A stretch of 64,000 nt of DNA, from the NCBI RefSeq assembly GCF_036324505.1, contig NC_086352.1, positions 21,359,637 to 21,423,636 on the forward strand, given 5' to 3'. The notes under the pieces are model-generated. The model was not told the DNA's origin. It made no database searches and saw nothing but the letters and a program-made list of their open reading frames with translations. Position 1 is the stretch's first letter, and every line of letters starts with the position of its first letter. This stretch comes from Eleginops maclovinus. Taxonomy: Eukaryota > Chordata > Actinopteri > Perciformes > Eleginopidae. This document shows positions 50,646 to 61,100 of the stretch, one piece after another. Made by a program: the position numbers and the translations under genes.

Positions 50646-51026
50646 CTGCCGCGAGGCTACTTCCATTTGAACACCTGCCTTGCATGGCCCACTGTCTGCA
50701 AAGAACGGTCACAGTCTCACTTAAAGACAGTGGATTTGAAAGTGTTCTGGCCAAATGTCGCAAGATTGTCGGGCACTTTAAGCATAGTCCATCTAACGCT
50801 CAGGAATTAAACGAACAGCAAGTTGCACACGGACTTAAGCAAGAATCACTTGCTCAGGACGTTGAACAAGATGGAATTCTACACTGGAGATGGTAAAGAG
50901 GATGCAGAGAAACAAATCTCCACTGACCACTACCCTGGCGCAGCAAAAGAGCAAGGTTGCCATGTTGACTGACCAATAGGAGCTTACCAATCTGCAAAAG
51001 CTGGAGGAACTACTGGAACCTTGCTG
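50646..51026 (+). pseudogene. hAT transposase remnant: middle part up to the intron
   Basis: Reading continues as MAHCLQRTVTVSLKDSGF and CRKIVGHFKHSP to about 50870, then in a neighbouring frame through KSKVAMLT and LQKLEELLEPC to the splice donor at 51027. Several frame changes and an in-frame TAG lie in between. The last codon before the donor is TGC-TG; with the next exon's first A it makes a stop. That suggests an A-to-T change in an original CAG|GT donor. Confidence 0.7.
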
Positions 51027-51381
<355 letters not shown>

Positions 51382-51446
51382 ATATGTGACTGAACTGCTG
51401 GGGGGAGAGCAGTATGTCTTCTGTTCAGTGGTCTTGCCAGCCTTAT

Positions 51447-51746
51447 AGAAGATAGATAGAATCGGAGGATGAAACCCTCTTTATGTGTTACATACATGCA
51501 CACAGCAGAGCACACACAGTGAAATTGGTCCTCTGCATTTAACCCATCCTAATACTAGGAGCAGTGGGCAGCTATTGTGCAGCGCCCGGGGAGCAATGGG
51601 GAGGGGAGATTGGAGGTGTCTGGTGCCTTGCTCAAGGGCACCACAGCAGGGCATAGGAGGTGAACTGGGACCTCTCCAAGTAGCAGTGCACTTTCCATAT
51701 TTTTTCAAGTCTGTTCGGGGACTTGAGCCCCTACTTACTGAGCCAC
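51447..51746 (-). repeat. SINE-like dispersed fish repeat inserted in the hAT exon
   Basis: Interrupts the transposase frame between VVLPAL and HLFRVMEPSDDD. It contains CTGCATTTAACCCATCC, GCGCCCGGGGAGCAATGGGG and TGCCTTGCTCAAGGGCACC, all typical of a very common teleost repeat, and has a GATAGATA run at its left edge. Orientation is uncertain; edges are within about 5 bp. Confidence 0.65.
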
Positions 51747-52319
51747 CACTTGTTCAGAGTTATGGAGCCCTCAGACGATGATCCAGTTTATCTTCTGATG
51801 TTCAAGAAGGCCCTTACCACAGACGTAGCTCAACGGAAGGATAGCACCAACCTCAAATGGCTGAAGATCACTACTGCCCTTGACCCTAGGTTTAAAAACC
51901 TTAAGTGCCTTCCAAAAGATGAAAGGAGTGAGGTGTGGGCTTCAGTACATGACCTGATGATGAAAGAGACACGTGCACAACAACCACCTGCTGAGACAAC
52001 AGAGGAGCCGTCACCCAAGAAGAGGAGGAGGATGTCCATCTTGCTGTGTTCTTCTGATTCAGATACAGATGACGAGGAGGAGTCCATAGAGCCTTGTCTG
52101 GATCGCTACAAAGCAGAGCCAAAAATGGACATAGAGGGGTGTCCACTACGATGGTGGTCAAAGAGAGAGGGAGCACATGCCAGGCATGCACGCAAGTACC
52201 TGTCAACCCCTGCAATCACAGTGCCTTGTGAGAGGTTGTTCTCACTCTCAGGCCACATCATTCAAAAGAAGTGAGCTTCTTTGTCCCCTGATAACGTAAA
52301 CAAACTGGTCTGCCTCAGT
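51747..52319 (+). pseudogene. hAT transposase remnant: C-terminal part
   Basis: Reads HLFRVMEPSDDDPVYLLMFK, then TALDPRFKNLKCLP (a conserved hAT block), an acidic/basic linker (PSPKKRRRM, DSDTDDEEES), then CPLRWWSKREGAHARHARKY and PAITVPCERLFSLSG. The last two blocks are the dimerisation signature. A TGA at 52272-52274 (after IIQKK) interrupts, and ASLSPDNVNKLVCLSN continues in frame beyond it. Of all pieces this is the best preserved, 175 codons open. Confidence 0.8.
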
Positions 52320-52629
52320 AACTTGTAAGTAAACTATGTCTATGGAGTGAAAAATGTTCAATGTTCAATCTTCTGAATTATTTTTTGTATTTGCACTGTG
52401 CATATGTGCACCTTAAGCCATTAAAATGGTCTTTGAATTTAAATATACTTTCTCTGTGTTTATTCTACATTAATTTGATGATTGATTTTACATAAATATT
52501 CATTATAAGCTTCAGTCTTAAGTAGAAAAATGCAATTAATTTATTGATAGATTAATCCCAATTAATTACAGAAATGTGTGCGATTAATTAGTTTTTTTTT
52601 AAAAAGCGATTGACAGCCCTACTTTTAGT

Positions 52630-55359
52630 AGTAGCTTCAGAGAGGAACCAATGAGTATCAAAGAATAATTGGTATAATTGGTTCGCACATAAAACATAGG
52701 TCTGAATCTTTTACCAGATCACTCCTCTTTATGTCTCAGGTAAGGCCAGAGCATTCGTCGCGTTCTGACGTTCATGGGACTATGGAATTGGTGGTGCTTT
52801 TCTCCTGTTGGGCAAGTCAGGAGTATCGAAAGACTTTGCATGTAGTGTGTAGTCTTTGCTGTAGCTACTCCCATCGATTTGCCCCCCGTAATCAGACTTG
52901 CTCTCACTGCCTGTTTTTAAATCCTGTTTGACCCACTTATCTGTTTGTCTTCTGTTGTTTTTATATATTTATGTACAGCACTTTGGTCAACTCTGTGGTT
53001 TTTAATCCACTATGGAAATACAGTTGGATTGGATTGGATTGGATAGTCTGCATACTTCAGATCATCCTACACAAAAGCTCATCAGTAAGCAAACGGGTGC
53101 TGGTGAGTCAAACCAATTCCCTAAATTATTTTTCTATTCACACTCAGACATATGTTTATCCTTGAACAGTCAGTATTAATATCTCGGCATCATTGATTCT
53201 GTTGCACATGAATGCTTTATAGACTCAACTCTTGTTTGTGGACTCTTGACAGTCCCCTGGAGGCCAGTTCCGCGAATGTGCCGATCATTTAAAGTACATA
53301 GTTCGATATGTTTGAAAATGTACCTACAGACATTTAATGAATAATCAATAATTTTGATTGGTCTGTCTGGTCCTCTGACCTCCTCCGTGTCCTCTTTGTT
53401 CATTTCCTGTGAGCCATGATTAGTTTTGAGACTTTTAATTTCTCTGTTTAACTTCCATTGTGGATTTGATTGAGAATTTTATCAAGAACTTGCCAAATGA
53501 CCTCCAGCAGAGTGTATCTTTCATTGGGGTGGAGCATATTCAATAGGTGGCCCAGAAAAGGCAAATATGGCAAAATGCATTGAAACCACTTTGGTAGGTG
53601 TATTAATCTGACCCAATAATGCCAGAAGAAATGCTTTGAAGGTCTCAATGATTTTACAGTTAGATCCAACATCCACTTCTAATGTTTGAACCAATACTCC
53701 TGTAATCAAGTCTTATGTCCACTCACATGTTATATTTAGACAAATCATACTCTGATGAATTAAACTGATAGTATGGATTGATTACAAACACATAAAACAC
53801 AATTAAAAAGGTACAAAAAGTAAATAAATAGGTAGAGCCTTTTCAGAGGACTTCAGGTGCTGCTGCGTTGTATAGGGGATCCGCAAATCTAAAATGTTGT
53901 TGAAGCCAAATCAATCAGTATTCAAAGGATGCCACATGTGCCTTCTTGTAAAATCACTTAAAAATAACTTCCAGTTGCAAACTAAACAGGCAGCATTGCA
54001 GTAGAGCAGATCAGTGGAGCATTGACCAGTTTTCTTAATCTGTGCAGTTTGGATATCAGACCTAAAATAAATATATGAACTAAATACATAAATTATACAG
54101 TGATGTAGAACTATTTATAATCAACGCAAGGTGAAAAGAATAATATACTGAAGCTAAAATATGTGGTCAAGCATTTTAACATGAAATGGCAGTATCCCTG
54201 AAACTAACACCTGGGGAACACTACGAGTGGCAAAGATAAACAGCATACTGATGGCCACGTCTATCAGATCCTTCAATGACTGTAGAGATCCAGCTGCTTG
54301 TCAAGGTCAGAAGGTGTAAATTCCATGTGTCCACCATCTCCCTCTTGGGTTTTTCAAATAAATGTGTATAGATGGATCCAGCCAAGGTTAAGATGGTGAC
54401 AGAAGGGCCTCGGTCAGATCCATTCATGCAGGTCTAGTGTTTCTGGGGATTTGTCAGTGTTGATTGCCATTTCTTCAATGACCTCAACTCACTGACAGCT
54501 CATCTCACTGTCTAGCCTTGCTCTTCTCTATTTGTTTGGGCTACTGGAACCGACCAGGAGACAAAACAACATTTCACACCTTTGTTTTGCTTCAGTTTGG
54601 CAACCATTTTACCCTATTGTTTCTTTAGAGCCCTCACATTTGAATGAAGTCTCACAGAACAAGATAACAGTCCATTTAAGATCGGCTTCGACTACAACCA
54701 GCCTATATATGCAACCTGGCAGAATATCAAGAATAACTTTTGATATGGGACTCTTGTGTCTCTATGTCTCGTTTGTGAGAAGGTATCCAATAGCATTGTA
54801 GCAACAAAACTTCCATTGAATTAAGTCACTGAGAGGCTGAGTTTGGTTCTTTATTTGTGACTCGTTTCCAATGAGCAGTCTATACTGAGGATATTGTTCC
54901 ATCCAATTAAATAATAACACAATGAGAAATAATCATTTAGCAGTTCAGCAGCAATAGTAACAGAAAAATCCAATCTGTACACACTATGATTTAGTCAGTG
55001 ACACACAATCAACCTGAACAGCCTTTATGAACAAATAAAAGTACTGCAGAGCAACCTGACCACATTCAGTCCAACAAATACACTTTAGTATTTGTTTACT
55101 TATATGTGTTATAGTTAAAAAATGCATGTGTGATCCATTGTCAATTTTCAGGCTTTTAAAGTTTCATATTCAGTAATTGTTTCCTAATGATGTGCTGTTG
55201 TGAAGTGATTAAGGTTTTGAGAAATGCTGTAAAGAGAAGCATGTGGGCTTCAATAATGCTTTGCAAGTTGTTCTCACTACCGACATGAATATAGTTAGAA
55301 ACTCAATAATAATAACGACGTGTTTAAAATGTATCGTACAATATTTTTTCTATATTAAA
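52630..55359. other. Non-coding with a LINE tail
   Basis: Apart from the LINE 3' tail at 52930 I recognise nothing. Around 53450-53710 two minus frames of 60-75 codons overlap; neither has a known domain. Confidence 0.5.
52930..53045 (+). repeat. LINE 3' tail with (GGATT)n
   Basis: GTACAGCACTTTGGTCAACT is a common fish LINE 3' UTR motif. It is followed by a diverged CTATATAAATAAA-like part and four GGATT units (53026-53045), the usual short-repeat tail. Only the terminal 115 bp remain. Confidence 0.55.
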
Positions 55360-55368
55360 GTTTTATTT

Positions 55369-55556
55369 ATTTATTTTTCAGTTATTTTTTGGGGGGCTTT
55401 TTGCCTTTAATCGGATAGGACAGTGGAGAGTGACAGGAAAGTGGGAGAGAGAGTCGGGGTGGGATCCGGAAAGGACCACGGGTCGAGATTCGAACCCGGG
55501 TTGCCGGTGTACGGTGCAGGTGCCCCAGCCAGTTGCACTACGGCCGGGGCCATAAC
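55369..55556 (-). mobile_element. tRNA-derived SINE
   Basis: On the minus strand TAGTGCAACTGG (55540-55529) fits the RNA polymerase III A box at every fixed position, and GGTTCGAATCTC (55496-55485) fits the B box, 44 nt apart start to start. The tail, with CTGTCCTATC and AAAGGCAAAAAG, is one I know from a common teleost SINE. GTTTTATTT occurs on both sides (55360-55368, 55557-55565) as a likely target duplication. It is not a functional tRNA gene: no acceptor stem closes around it. Confidence 0.8.
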
Positions 55557-55565
55557 GTTTTATTT

Positions 55566-56937
55566 TTACACTAAAATTGTAATATAATAATTTGAGATCT
55601 CCTGTCAAACTCATACGTTCAGAGGAAGCCAGCTGACTTACATGGCTTTGCTTTCACTTTCACTGATCGCTGGAAATAATTGCTTCGATAACTTTTTGCT
55701 ACATATTATTTGGTTGATCACGGCTTGAGCCGGGGTGCAGAACACATACAGGACTCAGAAACAACAGATAAAGTTAATATACTGGATCTATCATGGACAA
55801 TTCTCTCAGTAATTCTTTCTCTTTGCCCCTTATCCTCTTAATGCATCCTCTTTCTCATACGGTTTTCAGCGTACCTTGGCTCTTTGTTCTTTCTTTTGTA
55901 TCGCTCCCTTTCTTTTTCCTTAGCTTCTCCGTAGCTGTTGCTGCACCACCTGCCCAATACCATTCTCAGCAGGACACAGGCATTGCATTGATCAGTGGAG
56001 TGCCATGCACTGCTATGTAATTCCTCCGAGTTGATTCAAGATTGTGCCTGACAGGGAGCAGACACAATGCACTCAATTCTGGTGTGCAATTGTTTGCAAC
56101 ATCCTCATTTATTTGTTGTTAAAAATGAATATTTTCAACAATCTGAATACTCTATGCCCCCTCAATGTATACTCCTGCTGATATATGATTACTATAAATA
56201 AAATGATTGATTAAATGTAAACTCACAAAAGAAAAGAAAATTATTTAGAGGCAGTTGGTATGGAGGCAGCAATATTTTTGGTTGCCTTTTACGTCATATA
56301 ACACCTAGTTGTTTGCCAGGTTTTTGTGCCTATCAGCTCTGAGTGCACGACTGCTTTTTGTTCATAGCACCACTCTCGCTGTCGCCACAGTTGTTCAACT
56401 GTAATGGAAGTGAATTTGCTTGAAAGATATGAGTCTGTGGCTCTCAGAAAGCTGCAGCAATTGTCAGTGTGCATGTTTTCATTTGCACGCACACATAAAC
56501 AGGTTTTTCTTGACTCAGTATTGTGCTGCTGAACCATTGTGGAGAAAGAATCTGAAAATGAGTAAACATGGTCATATTTTGAAAGCGGGCTAAAACAACA
56601 TATTCTTTCAGCTTTGTCATGTTGTTTTTACTGCAGCTCTTCATTGTATAGCCATAAACTTGGGTCATTGTTTATCACACTGGATACACACTAAAGACTT
56701 AAAGCTCCAGAGAAGAACTACAGTGATCTGTATATGTGTTCATTCAACACATGTTGATTATGACATTTCTTTTTCAAAAATAGGCTTCTTCATTTTGTTC
56801 CAGTCAAGATGTTCGAAAAATGTATAAATGTGTGTGTCTGTTTCAAGTGTTCCATTGTCAATAGATTGTAGATTCATTATTGTTTACCTAGCTCATCATA
56901 CTTAATTGTATTTTGATTGTGCATCACTATCATTTGT
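55566..56937. other. Non-coding between SINE and Kolobok-like element
   Basis: No exon recognised; ORFs are under 85 codons with no domain. Confidence 0.55.
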
Positions 56938-56994
56938 TTAAAGGGATCATATCATGCTACTTTTCAGGTTCATATATATATGTTTTGTTGCTCC

Positions 56995-57028
56995 ACTAAA
57001 GCATGTTTACATGTTTACATGCTTTAGT
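56995..57028. repeat. Subterminal hairpin of the Kolobok-like element
   Basis: ACTAAAGCATGT and ACATGCTTTAGT are perfect 12-bp arms around 10 bases, about 50 bp inside the left end. Subterminal inverted repeats are often transposase binding or folding sites. Confidence 0.75.
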
Positions 57029-57608
57029 GTTTAAAAAGGGCTTTATTTTCCTCACAGTATCTGTGCATAAATTACCACTTTTCACTCCGTCTGAAAAGGC
57101 TGTGAAGAGCTTATGCCCCCACCTTTGCAAAAGTGCACTCTGCTCTGATTTGTTAGCCGGCGACTCTGCTGTGATTGGTCAACTACTTAGAGATTTGTCG
57201 AAAATGTCCCGCCCCTAAAAAAATGGCATCGCTTGTGTACCAGTTTATTACAAATAAATAATGATGGATTATCAGTAATCATTTCAAAGTGACACAGAGA
57301 CATCGGATTAACCTTCAGCAGTGTTTGTATGCCCTTAAACACAGCTTTTGATCACAAACAGCAAAGACTGTTTATAGTGATGGCTCTGTAAAAGTGAAGT
57401 TGTTTTCTTGCTCTTTCTTGGCAGCTAGTTCAGTGAGTTTTGGTCGTACAGTGATGAGACTTATACCAATGGAATGTGTGGAATCTCAGGTTGCATATGA
57501 TAACGTTTTTGCAGATAGCATGAATTAGAAAAAATCCCTGTCGCCTCACGTGCTATGTAGCGTTAGCTCGGTTTCGTTAAGTTCTGATTTAGACGCTTGG
57601 TGTTCGAA

Positions 57609-57950
57609 TTATGTTTCGTTAAGGTAAACATGGTAGTATCGTCTGGTAGCTGAGTTTCTACCCGTTAAGTGGGTATGCCACATTGATAGATTGTTACAAG
57701 TTGCTGTCGGGGACAATCCGGCTTGTGTTGTGAAGGAAAAACCATCGGCATATGTGAAATCTCGAGAACACAAACATAATTTGTCTTTTTGCTCCCACGG
57801 AATAGTGTTAAAAATAAATGCAAGCCACTTGTTCTTCACGTCTTCTTCCTTTGGTATGGCAAACAAAGAAAGTTTTGGTTCGCAGCGAAAATGGCAGCGT
57901 CTTCTGGTGTTGGAGCAGTTCGTGCTGCTATTGGCTGAGTTCAATTCCAT
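57609..57950 (-). CDS. THAP-like zinc finger ORF (113 residues)
   Basis: MELNSANSSTNCSNTRRR leads into a THAP-like C2CH pattern: cysteines at about 19 and 23, KLSLFAIPKEEDVKNKWLAF with the conserved proline and tryptophan, then LCLCSRDF. In the THAP consensus the last ligand is a histidine; here it is aspartate (SRDF), so zinc binding may be lost. The C-terminal 30 residues look unrelated to any domain. Such fingers bind transposon ends in P and Kolobok elements. The ORF lies inside the element at 56942-58162, and no transposase catalytic domain follows. It may be a remnant rather than an expressed gene. Confidence 0.5.
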   Translation of the reverse strand: MELNSANSSTNCSNTRRRCHFRCEPKLSLFAIPKEEDVKNKWLAFIFNTIPWEQKDKLCLCSRDFTYADGFSFTTQAGLSPTATCNNLSMWHTHLTGRNSATRRYYHVYLNET

Positions 57951-58166
57951 ATCACGTTGACGTCAGTGTGATACGGAACTGAACCAGGAAGTAAAGAAAG
58001 GAATCCCATCAAAGCGTTTCAGGCAGGAGGGAGGGATATGGGAGAGAATCTCCCTCTAGCCTGAACTTTGGGATTTTAGCTTTTGCACACCTATTACATG
58101 CACACAAACATAAATAACACACTACAGAGAAGGGAATACCCCAAAAAGCATAATATGGCCCCTTGA

Positions 58167-61100
58167 ATGACTTGGTAGCAGGCAGCAAGATGAACACATT
58201 ACAATTGGAAATGCGATCTCTACATTGGGTTTATATGTCCATCAGTAACTTTTGCTTGTTTTTAAAACAGCTAAAGCTTAAGCATATTTAATCTTCATGT
58301 CAAATTAGCATAGGCATGACAATTGGTGATCAATAGTTTGCATTTTGAAACTGGTCACCTTTTGTGTTATTACACTAAATGCTAACAGCGACAATTTTCT
58401 GGAAGACACAAAACTAGATTATGTTAATGTACCTTTATAACTAAAAACATCAGAAAATCATTTAAAAAAACCTGATCATTGTAGGTCCATTTTAATGCTT
58501 TAATACAAAAAGGGATACAAGTTATACTCCTTTAAATACTACAATCCTAGCTTACCACAGCCTTAGGACACAAAGCACCACTTGTATAAAACAAGGGTAT
58601 TTATGCAGTTCTCTCTGATAGGGCCCACAAAGCTGTCATGTGCAGCCACAAACAGCATTGTATAAAGACGCGCGCTACTGGCAAAAACGCACCAATAAAC
58701 AGCGACATACAAACCACCTTTGCAACTGGACACACGACACAGACACCAGTAAACAACAGCATGCAGTATGTGGGTAAGGGCAAACATTCACACCAAAAGC
58801 ATCACAGCAACAGCCTTGCTTTGGCGTTACACTTGGCCAACCACTGCCACATTACCCACTCAGTAGCAGAAGATTTAACTAATATGGTAATAGTCAACTC
58901 ACCGCTTGATGCTTGCAAAAAAAGTGTATGTCGAATGTTTGTTTATGACAGTAGCAGGCAGGCTACAGTATCCAAACTCAGAAGAACTCCGGAATGGGCT
59001 AATCACAAAACTCTATATTACGCATGTAGGCTATTTGATGTATGTATATATTTGATTTAGTATGTGAGTTCTCTTAGATGGTAATGCTCAATAAAAATAT
59101 ATAAAAAATAATTGTAAAAAACAATTTATTTGGGGAAGGGCATTTATGTTAAATGGCCTGTGCCTGGACCTCCCACCACACAGGGACTGTTGATAATTTA
59201 TTGATCATGTTGATAATGTGTATCATTTTTGCATGTGGTCAAAATGAGCTGTTTAAGCGGTGCAAATTAAATATCCTTCGCTTGGGGCATTCATTGAACC
59301 TGCAATGATGTTTGTGGATTGTTTATTGGTTAGCCATATGCTACATAGGTACCTTACAGTATATCCTCCACATTACTGATTGTAACTTCATTTATACATT
59401 TTTGTACCAATTTAATTGTTTTTACTTCTGGCCTAAACGGTAACAGTATTTGCTCAGCTGTGCTTTGGAATTAGCATCCAGGCACATGCACCAGATTGTG
59501 TGCCCAGACCTTTCCAACGGGCCATGCCTGCAGTGGTGTATATGAAAGCAAAGACATGGAGCAGCATCATCTGCTGGGATAAGCCAGATCAAATTATAGG
59601 TTCAAATTTGCCAAAATCATTAATTTCACATGCTGGCAAGAAAGTCCTTGTGGCTACTGAATGAGAATCAAAAATGTAAATTCTTATTCAGTCATCACAG
59701 TTATGTGGCTAAATGAAGACTACTGGAGCCACTGGAGATGTGTAAGTTTCATGACATCCACATAGCTGTCATTAATTTCATCATTTATTAGATATAGCAT
59801 ATAGAAATCTTCCTCAGATAATTGTAGCTTGGCTGAAAATGTTACAATTAAGTATTGAAGAGATTTTTTTACTTTTGGAACATTGAAGGTGACTAAAAAA
59901 GACCATGCTCACTCGCTTGTTAATTGTCCCTTTTCTGTCTTTCTGTGTGCAAAATGTTTTGATATTGTGCTGCATGTGGCATAAATCTGCTAACAGTGAA
60001 AATAGGATTGGTTACATGGTATATAGCGTGAGTTACATGGCTGAGAATATGCCTGGCGCAAGCAGTTCCTCATCAAGCAGCTCAATGAGCCTGTTCCCTA
60101 TACTCTGCAATACTTTAAACAGGTCCTCTGTCAAGGAATGCCGAATATGACTGATGTCTTTTTGTTTTTAACCATTTTTTGGCAGTGGTCACTGTCAAAC
60201 AACATATTTCATTTCCTGTGACTACATTGTAGAAAAAAAGTCACAAAACGCCAAAAAAGGGTTTTGTCTAAACCGGGTAACGGGGGCGCTGTGCCCTCTT
60301 TCGTCGTGCACCATCATACCAAAATGCAGATTTTCCCTGGATTTTAAAGTGATGCCAGAAAACAATATTTCTGTTTGTCAAAATAATTACTCCAAAGATA
60401 TGCAAATTGTGTCAAATAGACGTCAGACTGCAGAGACAGCTTTGTTTTTAAGGAGCTCCGAAAAATAGGGGATCAATGTCCCGTCGGTCTGCCTGTGGAC
60501 GAGTGTCAGGAAGCAGGCTTACACTTAAACTGTGATTTCTGAAATAGATAGTTTCTTTTACTGTCCTTTTTTATATAAAGGAGGTAAGGAAACCATAACT
60601 CGGGATTAATTTGTTGTTTGAGGTGCAATATATGACACAGCAGCTTTAAGACATGAAGAAACCATTATTTTCCGCTTTGCTCTAATACATTATTTTCACT
60701 GGAAAGTGGGCAGGGCTGTAATTTTGGTTGGAAGTGACATTAGTGCCCTCATACTTTATATTTCTAGAAAAACCCCTGACTATTTCAATACACATTTTCT
60801 TCTGAAAGTTGCTACAGACTCCCAAAAAGACATAATTAAATATCGCAATGGTTTCATCAGTGAGCCATAGGATTAAACCCCATTTTGTTGGCTCATTTAG
60901 CGATAGATAGTGACTCAGCAGACATATTCAAAAGGAAATGTTCAATATTATTACTTCTCCACAAGGAAGGCCCACTAAGGTCACAAAATGACTAACATGT
61001 CCATCTTAAAAATCAAATGTAAGTTCACAATTACGTTAAAGAGCATACTGCAGGAGAACAACATATTTCCCATAATAATCATGTGTTGGTTTAGGTCTGG

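Larger units (their letters stand above)
56942..58162 (-). mobile_element. Kolobok/T2-like DNA transposon, non-autonomous copy B (1221 bp)
   Basis: Left end TTAA-AGGGATCATATCATGC; right end, inverted, TCAA-GGGGCCATATTATGC. The terminal repeats agree apart from a few bases and one gap. The flanks are TTAA (56938-56941) and TTGA (58163-58166), compatible with an aged TTAA duplication. TTAA targets and TTAAAGG-type ends are known for the Kolobok/T2 group, and some Kolobok proteins have THAP domains, which fits the ORF inside. The middle is shared with the split copy at 31930-37720. Confidence 0.6.

Noticed and set aside
53026..53045. CRISPR-like tandem repeat (GGATT)4
   Set aside because: Units are contiguous without spacers and form the 3' tail of a LINE.
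53448..53709. Two overlapping minus ORFs that look faintly protein-like
   Set aside because: I could match them to no family; length and composition are compatible with chance.
55485..55540. Functional tRNA gene
   Set aside because: A and B boxes are present, but no acceptor stem closes around them, and the SINE tail follows.
58638..59060. 140-codon plus ORF as a possible novel gene
   Set aside because: No domain, unremarkable codon pattern, no promoter or splice signals seen. Frames of this length are expected about twice by chance in 64 kb.
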